Assembly: GCA_030583665.1 (NCBI GenBank)
Contig: CP129469.1
Location: 2,223,043 to 2,287,042, forward strand
Reading direction: 5' to 3'
Length of the DNA: 64,000 bases
Source: Candidatus Jettenia sp. AMX2
GTDB taxonomy: Bacteria; Planctomycetota; Brocadiia; Brocadiales; Brocadiaceae
Shown in pieces: positions 38,043 through 47,823 of the stretch. A program made the translations under genes and the position numbers. Under the pieces are notes generated by a model that was given only the letters and a program-made list of their open reading frames with translations, did not search any database and was not told the origin of the DNA. How positions within the stretch are numbered: position 1 is the stretch's first letter; the number at the start of each line of letters is the position of its first letter.

Positions 38043-39077
38043 ATGTCTTTTAAAGTGGTATCTTGCCAGGACAAGGTCGTAAGACTCTTTAAAGATGCTA
38101 TTAAAAAAAACCGTCTGGCACATGCTTACATTTTTGCAGGTCAGGAAGGTGTCGGTAAAACGCTATTTTCAAAAGAATTGGCAAAGATGGTCTTTTGCAA
38201 ACATCCGGGTTCAGATGCGTGTGACAACTGCAATGCCTGCAGAAGGATTGAGAATAATACCTATTCGGATCTTTTTTCTATACTTCCTGAAAAAAACAGC
38301 AAAGTCATTAAGATCGATCAATTAAAGCATCTTCAGGATATGCTTACTATCAAACCTCTTGAATCTGCACACAAGATGGTAATTGTTCAATCGGCAGACA
38401 GGATGAACGAGGAAGCATCCAACTGCCTGTTAAAAACCCTGGAAGAGCCACCATTTTATGCAATCATACTACTTCTTGCAACCTCATTGGATTCTGTCAG
38501 GGACACCATCCGGTCAAGATGCCAAATTGTAAGGTTTGCTCCCCTCTCAGATGATACCATAAAAAACATTCTGGTAAATCGTTACCAAATAAATGATAAA
38601 CAAGCAGAACAATTAGCCAGCATCTCTCAAGGAAGCATAAAGAGGGCAGTATTACTTTCCAATACAAATACCCCTGAAAAAAGGGACTGGCTGATTGATC
38701 AACTTTTGAAATCAGGACTTCAAGATCATTTAACTTTTTCAAAAGAACTCTTTCAGGAGTGGCATATTCAGGAGATAGATGTACTGGAAGAAAAACGCCT
38801 CATTATAAAGGAATTGATATTCTCAATCCTTCTTTATTATCGTGATTTGCTTGTATGCAAGACAGGAGGAAGTGACATTTATAATAAGGGCCGGAAAGTC
38901 GCTCTGCTATCCAAAAGCAGTTCAATATCGGAAGATGCACTGTTTCGCATAATACAGGCAATTAAAACATCATTTGAATATCTCGATCGTAATGCGAACA
39001 TCACATTACTGGTCGAGAATATGATAGCAAAGATTTTCTATCTTCAGTTCAACAACGCACTGCAGTCACCATCATGA
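38043..39077 (+). CDS. holB: DNA polymerase III subunit delta' (HolB)
   Basis: The 344-residue AAA+ clamp-loader subunit has a P-loop-like segment GQEGVGKTLFSKELA (about 34-48). The zinc module is visible as CKHPGSDACDNCNACRR (about 54-70). A sensor region follows (LKTLEEPPFYAIILLLATS, SRCQIVRF). The SRC motif acts in trans as the arginine finger. The C-terminal helical domain is present. A related gamma/tau subunit would carry a longer tail, so delta' fits best. It converges on ileS with a 99-base gap. Confidence 0.9.
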   Translation: MSFKVVSCQDKVVRLFKDAIKKNRLAHAYIFAGQEGVGKTLFSKELAKMVFCKHPGSDACDNCNACRRIENNTYSDLFSILPEKNSKVIKIDQLKHLQDMLTIKPLESAHKMVIVQSADRMNEEASNCLLKTLEEPPFYAIILLLATSLDSVRDTIRSRCQIVRFAPLSDDTIKNILVNRYQINDKQAEQLASISQGSIKRAVLLSNTNTPEKRDWLIDQLLKSGLQDHLTFSKELFQEWHIQEIDVLEEKRLIIKELIFSILLYYRDLLVCKTGGSDIYNKGRKVALLSKSSSISEDALFRIIQAIKTSFEYLDRNANITLLVENMIAKIFYLQFNNALQSPS

Positions 39078-39176
39078 CTCATTCAGCCCCATGAGAGAAT
39101 CTCTTATATTCAATTCTCCCGGGCAGAACAAAGCCACGGCGAGCATCACTTTATCAAGCATCAAAAACATTATGTA

Positions 39177-41984
39177 TTATGCATGAAGTGAGGCAAGACA
39201 CCTATCGCACACTGTTGGATGCTCCTTATTCAATCCTACACTTTCCCTGAAGTTCCAGCACCTTTCACATTTTTGATATGGTGAAACGTTACATGCTATC
39301 CACATCTCTGCCACAGATTCCGCCTTTACTGCCTTTACAGGTACATTCTTGTCTAATTTTACCTCAGATACAATAAATAGTGTAGCAAGATCACTCTCGT
39401 AGTTTTTAAGAAATTGCCAGAGATCATGATTTTGTGTAGAAAGACTTACCGATGCCTCTAATGAATTACCAATCAATTTAGCTGCCCGTAGCTTTTCAAG
39501 CTCCCTTGTAACATCGGCCCTGATATTGATGAGTTTTTCCCATCGTTCCCCTAAGGAACTATCCGCCCAACCGGAATTGAATTCCGGAAACGTTGCCAGA
39601 TGGATGCTCGCTACATCTTCATCTTTATGAGGCGTTACAGACCATATTTCTTCTGCGGTATGAACAATGATCGGAGCAGACACCTTAACAAGGCTCAGGA
39701 GTATTCGATGTAATGCGGTTTGGGCAGCACGCCGTTCCTTTGATGATTTCGCAAAGGTATACAATCTGTCCTTTAAGATGTCCAGGTAAAAAGCACTCAT
39801 CTCTACAGAACAAAAATTATGGAGGGCATGAAAAACCCGGTGAAACTGCAGGGCTTTATAGTTTCCGTTGATATCTTCAATTAATTCCTGTGTTCTGTGT
39901 AACGCCCATCGGTCAATCTCCGGCAATTCCGCATAAGGAATACTATTTATGTTAGGATCAAAATCATAAAGATTGCTGAGAAGATATCTGAATGTATTCC
40001 GGATGCGCCTGTAAGCATCAGCACATCGCTGAATAAGGTTATATGATACATGCATATCATTCTGATAATCCAGAGATGAAGTCCACAACCTGAGAACATC
40101 TGCGCCAAAGGTCTTTAAGGCGTCTTCAACAGAGATAAAATTCCCAAGAGACTTGGACATTTTTTCACCTTTCTCATCCACAACAAACCCATGGGTTAAA
40201 ACAGATTTAAAAGGCGCCCTGCCCCAGGCACCAACAGAGGGAAGCAGTGAAAGCTGAAACCATCCGCGGTGCTGGTCGGTACCTTCAAGGTAGAGGTCAG
40301 CCGGATATGACAAATCCCTGCGTTTTTGTAAAACGGCATAATGACTTGACCCTGACTCAAACCAAACATCAAAAATGTCCATTTCCTTCTCGAACCTGGA
40401 ACCGGCACATTTTGGACATTCCGTACCAGAGGGCAGAAAATAGGATGCATCTTTATAAAACCAAATATCAGCACCTTCAAATTCAAATTTGTCTCTGACA
40501 CATTTTATCACATCGCTATTCACAAGCACATAATTACAGTCCATACAATAAAATGCCGGGATTGGAACACCCCATGATCGCTGGCGGGAAATACACCAAT
40601 CCGGGCGTTCTGAAATCATCTTTGCCATCCGGTTCTCACCCCAGGCGGGTATCCATTTTGTCTTTTTTATCTCTTCTAGTATTGTCTGGCGTAAATTATT
40701 ATGATCGAGACTGACGAACCACTGTTCAGTTGCCCTGAAAATAACAGGATTCTTACAACGCCAGCAGTGGGGGTATGAATGAATGAAATTTGTCCTGAAG
40801 AGCAACGCCCCGGTTTCCTCTAATTTTTTCAGTATGGAAAAATTCCCTTCCCTGATATTTTGTCCGGCAAACTCTCCGGCCTCATCGGTAAACACCCCTA
40901 CGGCATCAACCGGACTCAGCACAGGAAGATGATGCTTGATGCCGGTAAGATAATCCTCCTGGCCATGACCCGGTGCAATATGAACGCAACCTGTACCATC
41001 GGACAAAGTCACATAATTAGCCATAACAACTGACCCGGTCCTGTCCAGAAAGGGATGTTTATACTCCAACCCCTCTAAGGTACGGCCATGCACCTTACCG
41101 AGATAGGTGAATTCCTTAATACCAAGTGCAGACACAACAGCACCCACTCTTTCATCGGCAAGGAAAACAATTTCTTTCTTCTGTGTTTTTTGATCTACGT
41201 AACAGATAGCAGCATACTCATAATCCGGGTGAACCGCAATAGCAACGTTTGCAGGAAGTGTCCATGGGGTAGTGGTCCAGATCATAATATACGTATTATT
41301 GCTATCAACACCTTTCAAACGATCACCAACAGTTCCCTTAAGTTTAAAATTCACGTAAATTGAATGGCTTGTCTCGTTCTGGTACTCAAGTTCTGCTTCT
41401 GCAAGGGCTGTCTGACATTGGGTACACCAGTGGATAGGTTTCCGGCTTCTGTAAATGTAGCCTTTTTCCACCAATCTTCCAAATACCCCGATAACACCTG
41501 CCTCATATCGTGGCTCAAAGGTTAAATACGGGTGATCCCAATCTCCCATGATACCCAGTGCCTTAAATTGCTCTCTCTGAAGTTTTACAAATTTTTCTGC
41601 ATATTTTTTACATTTCTTTCTTATTTCCGTCTTAGTTAACTTCTTGATTTCTTCGCCGGTTTCCTGCATTACACGATGCTCAATGGGAAGTCCGTGACAG
41701 TCCCAGCCAGGAACATACGGTGCATCATAGCCTTTCATGGTGTAAAAACGGACAATAAAATCTTTTAATATCTTATTAAGCCCCGTTCCAATATGTAATT
41801 CTCCGGTAGGATATGGCGGCCCGTCGTGTAATATGTATTTTTCGTTGCATTTGCGGGTACTGCGTATCTGCTCGTACAGCTGTTCTTTTGTCCATTTTTT
41901 GCGGATATCAGGCTCTTTTTCGGACAAATTAGCCTTCATGGGGAATTTTGTAGTGGGTAAATTAAGTGTTTTCTTATAATCCAT
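39177..41984 (-). CDS. ileS: Isoleucyl-tRNA synthetase
   Basis: The class I synthetase has 935 residues from the ATG at 41984. I prefer this start because it begins MDYKKTLNLP, the usual start of the family, and has AGGAAA upstream; the frame stays open for 15 more codons. The HIGH motif is GPPYPTGELHIGTGLNK and KMSKS is present (GEKMSKSLGNFISVEDAL). The CP1 editing domain lies between them. The C-terminal zinc site is CERCWNF...CDRCLASLHA, the bacterial (IleS1-like) form. It is the last gene of the resB-ccsA-acyP-DUF167-ileS run. No T-box leader is evident. Confidence 0.97.
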   Translation of the reverse strand: MDYKKTLNLPTTKFPMKANLSEKEPDIRKKWTKEQLYEQIRSTRKCNEKYILHDGPPYPTGELHIGTGLNKILKDFIVRFYTMKGYDAPYVPGWDCHGLPIEHRVMQETGEEIKKLTKTEIRKKCKKYAEKFVKLQREQFKALGIMGDWDHPYLTFEPRYEAGVIGVFGRLVEKGYIYRSRKPIHWCTQCQTALAEAELEYQNETSHSIYVNFKLKGTVGDRLKGVDSNNTYIMIWTTTPWTLPANVAIAVHPDYEYAAICYVDQKTQKKEIVFLADERVGAVVSALGIKEFTYLGKVHGRTLEGLEYKHPFLDRTGSVVMANYVTLSDGTGCVHIAPGHGQEDYLTGIKHHLPVLSPVDAVGVFTDEAGEFAGQNIREGNFSILKKLEETGALLFRTNFIHSYPHCWRCKNPVIFRATEQWFVSLDHNNLRQTILEEIKKTKWIPAWGENRMAKMISERPDWCISRQRSWGVPIPAFYCMDCNYVLVNSDVIKCVRDKFEFEGADIWFYKDASYFLPSGTECPKCAGSRFEKEMDIFDVWFESGSSHYAVLQKRRDLSYPADLYLEGTDQHRGWFQLSLLPSVGAWGRAPFKSVLTHGFVVDEKGEKMSKSLGNFISVEDALKTFGADVLRLWTSSLDYQNDMHVSYNLIQRCADAYRRIRNTFRYLLSNLYDFDPNINSIPYAELPEIDRWALHRTQELIEDINGNYKALQFHRVFHALHNFCSVEMSAFYLDILKDRLYTFAKSSKERRAAQTALHRILLSLVKVSAPIIVHTAEEIWSVTPHKDEDVASIHLATFPEFNSGWADSSLGERWEKLINIRADVTRELEKLRAAKLIGNSLEASVSLSTQNHDLWQFLKNYESDLATLFIVSEVKLDKNVPVKAVKAESVAEMWIACNVSPYQKCERCWNFRESVGLNKEHPTVCDRCLASLHA

Positions 41985-42095
41985 ACAAGTAGAATTTCCT
42001 AAAGGTACCTGAAAAAAGTTTAAGTTCACTGCAGAAAATATCCCAATCGCAAGGGTTTTTAAAGGCCTGACTCCGGTATCTCTTGTGCTGAATGA

Positions 42096-42386
42096 TTATT
42101 CCTTATTCAGTAATGCTTTCAGTTCAGCGGGAGTGACCCCCTCGATCAGTAATCGTTTATCTCGAGAAGATTCGCCTGAAATGATATGGATAGAAGATTC
42201 GTTAACGCGGAGTGAATCGGCTAACAGTGCAATTACCGCTTTATTCGCCTTCCCTTTTTCAGCTACCTCGGCAACGGCTAACTTTAAACGCCCTCCATAT
42301 TCACCGATAATTCGAGTTTTCCTTGAACGGGGTTGCGTCCGGACAGATAAAATAACTCCAGATGTTGTTGAAACGACATCCAGCAT
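42096..42386 (-). CDS. DUF167 (YggU-family) protein
   Basis: The 96-residue protein matches the YggU family of unknown function: LSVRTQPRSRKTRIIGEYGG, then LKLAVAEVAEKGKANKAVI, then the conserved GESSRDKRLLIEG. The length is typical. It lies one base after the acylphosphatase gene and 111 bases before ileS. In other bacteria yggU-type genes also sit in mixed housekeeping operons, so the context gives no function. Confidence 0.93.
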   Translation of the reverse strand: MLDVVSTTSGVILSVRTQPRSRKTRIIGEYGGRLKLAVAEVAEKGKANKAVIALLADSLRVNESSIHIISGESSRDKRLLIEGVTPAELKALLNKE

Positions 42387-42387
42387 G

Positions 42388-42666
42388 CTAGTAAACTATT
42401 GAGAATATATCAAATTCGTCCTGGTAATCTTCCCACTGCACATCTACCTTTTCAACAACCGCACCGGCCGGACCTTTTGTGCACCATTGTACCATTTTCT
42501 CAATAGCATCTTTTTCTCCTTCAAAAACGGCTTCAACGCTGCCGTCCGAGCAGTTTCTCACCCACCCTCTGATATCTAACGTTTGTGCCTTGTCCCGGAC
42601 GGAGGAACGGAAAAATACTCCCTGAACCTTTCCATATGCAGAAATATGTCCCCTTGCCAACGGCAT
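42388..42666 (-). CDS. acyP: Acylphosphatase
   Basis: This 92-residue small hydrolase of acyl phosphates has the signature GKVQGVFFRSSVRDKA with catalytic Arg20, then GWVRNCSDGSVEAVFEGE with catalytic Asn38. The length is complete. It is the third gene in the resB-ccsA-acyP-DUF167-ileS run, 36 bases after ccsA. The physiological substrate is not known in most bacteria. Confidence 0.95.
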   Translation of the reverse strand: MPLARGHISAYGKVQGVFFRSSVRDKAQTLDIRGWVRNCSDGSVEAVFEGEKDAIEKMVQWCTKGPAGAVVEKVDVQWEDYQDEFDIFSIVY

Positions 42667-42702
42667 TTTTCCCTTTCCTCAATACGTTTCCCATCTGACG
42701 GT

Positions 42703-43557
42703 TTATTTCGCCCCGTAAATATGCTCACTATCGGCTGCTGAAGGCAGGTAATTCAGGCCCATGAAGGTAAAATTCACTATACCGAAGGAAACAAGTAACC
42801 AACAAGCCAGAATAACCGAGGCTTTTGACTTGTTAATATTCATTTTTGGTAAAACAAGAGGTGTATGCAAATAAACCAAATATGCAAACCAGGTAATTAA
42901 AGACCATGTTTCTTTAGGGTCCCATGACCAATAGTCACCCCATGCCTTTTTCGCCCACACTGCGCCTGTTACCATCCCAAGGGTAAGAAAAGGAAAACCA
43001 AAAGCAACAATTTTATAGCTTAACCTGTCAAAATTCCCGGGCAGTATCTCTTTGCCTTCCTCATCAAAACTTTTTTTATCCTTCGTTTTTTTGGTAAAAG
43101 GCTTTGTCACCAAAAAAATAATGCTAGTTACAAACGCAATTCCGAACGCACCATATCCCAGCATATAAGTGATTACATGCACAAGCATCCAGTTGCTCTT
43201 TAAGGCCGGCATAATTGGCCTTATCGTATCGTCCTGAAGCGTTGCATACGATAATATCAACAGGGTAAGGACAGAAGCCATTGTCCCTACAATCCTGAAA
43301 TTATAAATAAATTCAAAAACGATATATACAAAAGCAGTGCAACATGCATAAAAAATCAGCGATTCATATAGATTGGAAAAGGGTGGATGGCCTGCTTCCA
43401 CAGACCGCTTTATTACCAAAACCAGATTGAAACCGAAAGCGGAGATGAACATTCCCAGCGATGCCACCTTTAAAACCCTATATCTCCATATCTCTCTTGC
43501 TACATATGCGATAAATGTAATAACGTACAACATTAAAGTTATATTAATGAGACTCAT
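42703..43557 (-). CDS. ccsA: Cytochrome c biogenesis protein CcsA (System II haem handling)
   Basis: The 284-residue membrane protein has about eight helices. With ResB/CcsB it transports haem and attaches it to apocytochrome c. The WWD haem-binding motif is clear: WGDYWSWDPKETWSLITW (about 213-230). Flanking His residues are visible (MLVHVITYMLG, AYLVYLHTPL). Its start is four bases after the resB stop, so the pair forms the synthetase. System II suits an organism with many c-type cytochromes. Confidence 0.95.
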   Translation of the reverse strand: MSLINITLMLYVITFIAYVAREIWRYRVLKVASLGMFISAFGFNLVLVIKRSVEAGHPPFSNLYESLIFYACCTAFVYIVFEFIYNFRIVGTMASVLTLLILSYATLQDDTIRPIMPALKSNWMLVHVITYMLGYGAFGIAFVTSIIFLVTKPFTKKTKDKKSFDEEGKEILPGNFDRLSYKIVAFGFPFLTLGMVTGAVWAKKAWGDYWSWDPKETWSLITWFAYLVYLHTPLVLPKMNINKSKASVILACWLLVSFGIVNFTFMGLNYLPSAADSEHIYGAK

Positions 43558-43561
43558 TAGC

Positions 43562-45490
43562 TTATTCCTCCACCTCTTTTTTCTGTTTTTTTCGTAAGAA
43601 AGGCTTTACATAGAATATAAATATAACACCGAAACTGAGAGCTCCAAAACCGGCATAGGCCACAGGAATACCAGGATCCTTCACAATCTGCAAGCCAGAA
43701 AACCTTCCGGCTTCCGGATCATAACTTGATTGGTAGATAACATATCCTTTATATTTCAAAGGGTCATTTACTTTGATGGCTTTTGCTGCAACCGTTTTCC
43801 CATTCTCTTCAATTCTTAACTCGCTGACAAAATGCTTAATCGATTCCCCAGTAGACTCATACAGGAGCGCAAAATTATTATCGGGGTACCAGGTTGCATA
43901 TTTGTTGTTGGAAAACAACCAATCCTCCAGTTTGCCTCTCGGACCCTCAACTTCAACCAAAATAGCGGGAACGCCTACCTCATCCGATACTTTTACAACC
44001 TCCTCTTTCAGATCAAATGACGGAAAATAATCAGACACCATGATTAGTTTCTTTGTGTTAGCTACCGGATATTTTTCTCCAATTTTCAAGGGTGTGATGT
44101 TCTCGGCATGTTTATCCCGGATATCGGCAATTACACACTTTTCCGGCGACTGTATTATCTTTACCATATTTTTAGCTGTAGAAACACTTCCAATTCCGCT
44201 ACAGGTAAGCTTGAGATTCTTGTACTTGGAAGGGTGCATTTTATCCCAATCGGGAAATTTTTCAAATATCCAACGGGTTTCAGGTCCTTCAGGGCCGTTT
44301 ATTTCCACCTGAACAGCAGGATTATCTGCAGGTTGTTTATCCAGCGGCCGGTCATCCCCGTAATTGAACACAAATCCTAATATCTTTACAGAATAGCCAG
44401 TTCCTTCAAATGTAAGCACCTTGTCAATTTCGATAGGATATTCCAGAAGCTGGCCTCCGACACCAGCTGTTAATTTTGGCTGAACAGACCCGCTGGCAGC
44501 AATAGTTTTGTCCAATTCATCACCGGAAGGCAGCCAGATATATTCTATACGGAAGTCCTGATTTTTGTCTTCATATGAGTTGCGGTCATTCGCTATCAAC
44601 CACCCTTCAGCTTCTACCTGAAAGTCCTGGCTTCTATTCTCACCGGGGTTAGGATCATCTGTTAACTGCCATTCAACATCAGCAGCATCTTTCGAACTCA
44701 ATAATTTTACATAAACAGCAGGATTATCAGGTTTATCAGAGATATTGACAGGCTCTTGTTTCAATATCACATCCGGTATATAATCCTTTACTGTTACCTT
44801 ATATTCTGTTCCCGGTATCTGCTGTTTTTTCCTGTACTTTGTATCTAATACCTTTTGGCGGTCTTTGCTTTTTACATAGGAAACAAGCTGGAATTTTGGT
44901 TCGTTCTTTTCAAGTATAAATCTGTCCAGTGCAATAGTAAACGGCAGATCTTTTTTGATATAGTCAACCGCCCCGCCCCGCCCCATCGTCTGTGTAAGAA
45001 AATAATTTACCGATTTTCCCTCGTAAACATTTACGCCGCCTTTTACTCCGAGCTGAAATTTTATGACACCTCCCATAAGGATCAAAATCAGGCTAACATG
45101 TGTGAGGACAAAACCTGCCTGCAAAAAACTATTTTTCCATCTCTTAATAGTACAACAAATGAGATTGGCACAGAGCAATAGCAAAAGAAATGAAAACCAA
45201 TAGGAATAAAATACATTATTTAGTTGTGTTGTTGTGAATAGGGTCGCCAGAAAATATCCGTATTTTGCTGTATACTCATCAAAGGTTCTTTCCTGTAAAA
45301 TAACCGTTCCCAGTATACAGGCCACTACCATAAGCAAAATAATTACTACCGCAAGCTTAACTGAGCAGAAAAACTCCCAGACTTTACTTGAACTTGCCTG
45401 CTTGTTTACGCTGGCCTGCTGCCTTAAAACCTGTTCTACACTTTCATTTCTTTCCGTTTGTACTTTGGGTTGATTTTTTGCAATTTTCAC
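43562..45490 (-). CDS. resB: Cytochrome c biogenesis protein ResB/CcsB
   Basis: This 642-residue ResB-family protein has three N-terminal membrane helices: about 47-70 (LAVVIILLMVVACILG), 93-113 (WFSFLLLLLCANLICC) and 127-147. A very large extracytoplasmic domain (about 150-610) follows, then a last helix (AYAGFGALSFGVIFIFYVK). This is the CcsB plan, longer than many homologues (about 450-550) because the soluble domain is expanded. It is the first gene of the operon with ccsA. In the cell it should face the compartment where cytochromes c mature. Confidence 0.93.
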   Translation of the reverse strand: MKIAKNQPKVQTERNESVEQVLRQQASVNKQASSSKVWEFFCSVKLAVVIILLMVVACILGTVILQERTFDEYTAKYGYFLATLFTTTQLNNVFYSYWFSFLLLLLCANLICCTIKRWKNSFLQAGFVLTHVSLILILMGGVIKFQLGVKGGVNVYEGKSVNYFLTQTMGRGGAVDYIKKDLPFTIALDRFILEKNEPKFQLVSYVKSKDRQKVLDTKYRKKQQIPGTEYKVTVKDYIPDVILKQEPVNISDKPDNPAVYVKLLSSKDAADVEWQLTDDPNPGENRSQDFQVEAEGWLIANDRNSYEDKNQDFRIEYIWLPSGDELDKTIAASGSVQPKLTAGVGGQLLEYPIEIDKVLTFEGTGYSVKILGFVFNYGDDRPLDKQPADNPAVQVEINGPEGPETRWIFEKFPDWDKMHPSKYKNLKLTCSGIGSVSTAKNMVKIIQSPEKCVIADIRDKHAENITPLKIGEKYPVANTKKLIMVSDYFPSFDLKEEVVKVSDEVGVPAILVEVEGPRGKLEDWLFSNNKYATWYPDNNFALLYESTGESIKHFVSELRIEENGKTVAAKAIKVNDPLKYKGYVIYQSSYDPEAGRFSGLQIVKDPGIPVAYAGFGALSFGVIFIFYVKPFLRKKQKKEVEE

Positions 45491-45796
45491 AATAATAAAA
45501 CCTGAAAATAGAGTTAAGAAAATCCTGAATGGACAATGTTACAAAATTATTAAACTTTCACGTTCCTGAAGTGGTAAAATATTTGGACACAAATTTTGGA
45601 TTGTTTTACAACCTGGTTTGTGAATTATGTGTATGGCATTAACTGTGAATATCATTTACATCGATATATTTTCTAAACCAAAAACTTCTTCCAAATAATT
45701 ACGATCATCTCCTCCTGGTTGGCACTGTTATCAAAAGAAACGATACCCAAGCCCAGCTTCCACTTCGCACCTTTCCTGATTGCAGGGCGTACCTCC
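45491..45796. other. Intergenic stretch with a possible remnant frame
   Basis: On the minus strand an open frame from about 45798 to TAG 45673-45675 reads KEVRPAIRKGAKWKLGLGI and ends IIWKKFLV. This looks like the last strands of an outer-membrane-type protein. It has AAGGAGG just after the OmpA-like stop but no convincing start codon, so it may be debris of a lost gene. The rest is AT-rich and should hold the resB promoter. Confidence 0.35.
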
Positions 45797-46468
45797 TTAA
45801 AACGCAAGATCTTCTCCCTTCGGAGGTAGCGGAGCGGCTGCTGATAACACTAAAAATTCCACTCTCCTGTTTTCTCTTTTCCCTGCAGGGGTGGTATTGT
45901 TTGCTATAGGCCGATTAGGTCCGAATCCTGTAATATGAATCCTGCCTTCTGTTATACGCTCGTTTTTTGTCAGGTAATGAAATACACTCAGCGAGCGAGC
46001 GGCTGATAAATGATGATTGGAATCCCATAAATGTTTCGTTCTTACAATAGGGTCGGTATCGGTGTGGCCGTCAATTCTGAGAGAAATGTAAGGATTTTCA
46101 TTAAGGAATCTGGCCATTTTTTTCAGGGCATCCTCACCTTTTGGTTTTACCTTTGCCATACCCGAATCAAATAACACCATTTCAGGGAAGAGCAACACCG
46201 GTCCTTCCAGCGTATCCCTGACAGTAACACCTTCCCCGATAAATTCCGCCAATCTTCTTAACTTCTCCATCTCCTCTTCGCTTGCTTTCAGCTTGTGAGA
46301 CAAGGCATTCACCTGATTTCTCAGATTTGAGATTTCATCAGACTGGTCTCTTATGGTAATTGCCTGTCTTCTGTTTAAACTTCTCAGCTCGTTTAATTCC
46401 GCGCAACCTGACATCCCTATAAAAACCGGTAATGCCAAAAGCTTAACATACTTCTTGTATTTGAACAT
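45797..46468 (-). CDS. OmpA-family lipoprotein (Pal-like)
   Basis: The 223-residue protein begins with a lipoprotein signal peptide (KLLALPVFIGMSGC, lipobox Cys at about 22). A coiled-coil segment follows (about 35-75, ISNLRNQVNALSHKLKASEE). The OmpA C-terminal domain spans about 95-213, with LRIDGHTDTDPI and GFGPNRPIANN...NRRVEFLVL, the peptidoglycan-binding signature. It should tether the outer membrane or another envelope layer to peptidoglycan. Planctomycetes, including anammox bacteria, have been shown to carry peptidoglycan, so a Pal role is plausible. Confidence 0.9.
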   Translation of the reverse strand: MFKYKKYVKLLALPVFIGMSGCAELNELRSLNRRQAITIRDQSDEISNLRNQVNALSHKLKASEEEMEKLRRLAEFIGEGVTVRDTLEGPVLLFPEMVLFDSGMAKVKPKGEDALKKMARFLNENPYISLRIDGHTDTDPIVRTKHLWDSNHHLSAARSLSVFHYLTKNERITEGRIHITGFGPNRPIANNTTPAGKRENRRVEFLVLSAAAPLPPKGEDLAF

Positions 46469-46649
46469 CTTTTTCCCTCCGGCGGGTAGGCAAATAAAAT
46501 TTTATATCATAATTATTTGTTGAAGTAATAAGCACTTACAGAGAAACACCAGAGCGCATTTTTAATAAGGTTAGACTATAACATATTTATACAATTGTTT
46601 TCAAGCGTTTTTTAATGAATTTTACCCTGGTTGTACCTCACCGGTATTT

Positions 46650-47033
46650 CTATTTATATACCTGTTCCGGATCGAATATTTTGCCTTCTGTGATCCGGAT
46701 AGTGTCCTTCTCAGGAACGTATTCACGATAATAACACGTCCTGTATCCGGTATGGCATGCAGCAACCTTTTGTTCAACGGAGAAAACCAGGGAATTCCCT
46801 TCACAATCAAAAAAAACCTTCTTAACCGTTTGTATATGACCTGAACTCTCTCCTTTCATCATAAGCCGGTTCTGTGAACGCCGGAATACATGTATCTTAC
46901 CTGTCTCAATGGTTTTCACCACCGCATCCTTATTCATGTAACAGAGCGTAAGTACTTTCCCATCTGTTACATCAACGATTACCGACGGAATAAGTCCTTT
47001 TTCATTAAAACGTAACTTTTCCAATAATTGCAT
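46650..47033 (-). CDS. hisI: Phosphoribosyl-AMP cyclohydrolase
   Basis: The 127-residue enzyme carries out the third step of histidine synthesis. The signature residues are present: LTLCYMNKDAVVKTIETG, the zinc and substrate segment FDCEGNSLVF, and the Cys motif VAACHTGYRTCYYREY. It lacks a HisE domain, so phosphoribosyl-ATP pyrophosphatase must be encoded elsewhere. It follows thiE by 17 bases on the same strand. Confidence 0.96.
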   Translation of the reverse strand: MQLLEKLRFNEKGLIPSVIVDVTDGKVLTLCYMNKDAVVKTIETGKIHVFRRSQNRLMMKGESSGHIQTVKKVFFDCEGNSLVFSVEQKVAACHTGYRTCYYREYVPEKDTIRITEGKIFDPEQVYK

Positions 47034-47050
47034 GAAAACATCTCTCCTCT

Positions 47051-47755
47051 TTAATTCAATTGTACAGAAATTTTCATTTTACCTTTACACGTTGTAATTT
47101 TGTTATAGAGAGATTTTGCGGCATCCTCAGGATTGTCCGCAAGTATAATATCTGAAATAACTGCTACACCATCAGCCCCTCTCATCAGAACCATTTCTGC
47201 ATTCCTCTCATTAATACCGCCAAGGGCAATAACCGGTATCGTTATTTCGCTCTTCAGATCCCGAATTGCATCCGGCCCCACGGGTTCCAGAAGACCTGAC
47301 TTGGATGAAGTAGTGAAGATGGGACTAAAAGTAATGTAATCAGCCCCGTTTTCCTGTGCTACCAGTGCATCGTGAAGACTATGGGCAGATACGCCTATGA
47401 GTTTTTCAGAATCAAATAAACCTCTCACTATCTTACATGGTAACGACTGCCATCCTAAATGAATACCATCTGCATTTACCGCAAGGGCAATATCAACCCT
47501 GTCGTTAATAATCAGGTTTGCTTTAAAATCCAGGGTCATTCTTCTCAGTTCACCCGCTAAAGCGTAAAGTTCAGCGGTTGTTAATCCTTTTTCTCTTAAT
47601 TGCACGGTTTTCACACCGCCCTTTAACGCCAGTTCAACCGTAGTGAAGAATGGCCGTCTGCAAAGGCTCCTGTCGGTAATGAGGGTAAAGAAAAGTTTAC
47701 CCGCAAATTTGTTTTCTTCCATAAATATTCGGATATCCGGTAACCATGCTTGCAA
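47051..47755 (-). CDS. thiE: Thiamine-phosphate synthase
   Basis: ThiE joins the thiazole and pyrimidine moieties. Family motifs are TLITDRSLCRR, VKTVQLREKGLTTAEL, LIINDRVDIALAVNADGIHLG, the diphosphate-binding GVSAHSLHDAL, and IPVIALGGINERNAEMVL. The frame gives 234 residues from 47755. The ATG at 47722 (MEENKF, 223 residues) may be the real start. Neither has a strong ribosome site. It lies between purB and hisI on the same strand. No THI-box riboswitch was recognised upstream. Confidence 0.94.
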   Translation of the reverse strand: MQAWLPDIRIFMEENKFAGKLFFTLITDRSLCRRPFFTTVELALKGGVKTVQLREKGLTTAELYALAGELRRMTLDFKANLIINDRVDIALAVNADGIHLGWQSLPCKIVRGLFDSEKLIGVSAHSLHDALVAQENGADYITFSPIFTTSSKSGLLEPVGPDAIRDLKSEITIPVIALGGINERNAEMVLMRGADGVAVISDIILADNPEDAAKSLYNKITTCKGKMKISVQLN

Positions 47756-47823
47756 GGAAAGCGGGGAACCGGAATTTACGTATAATTAATACAAAATGTT
47801 TAATAATCATAAATTAATGGCCT

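Noticed and set aside
41985-42095. T-box leader for ileS
   Set aside because: The space before ileS is short and lies within an operon; no specifier loop or T-box sequence was recognised.
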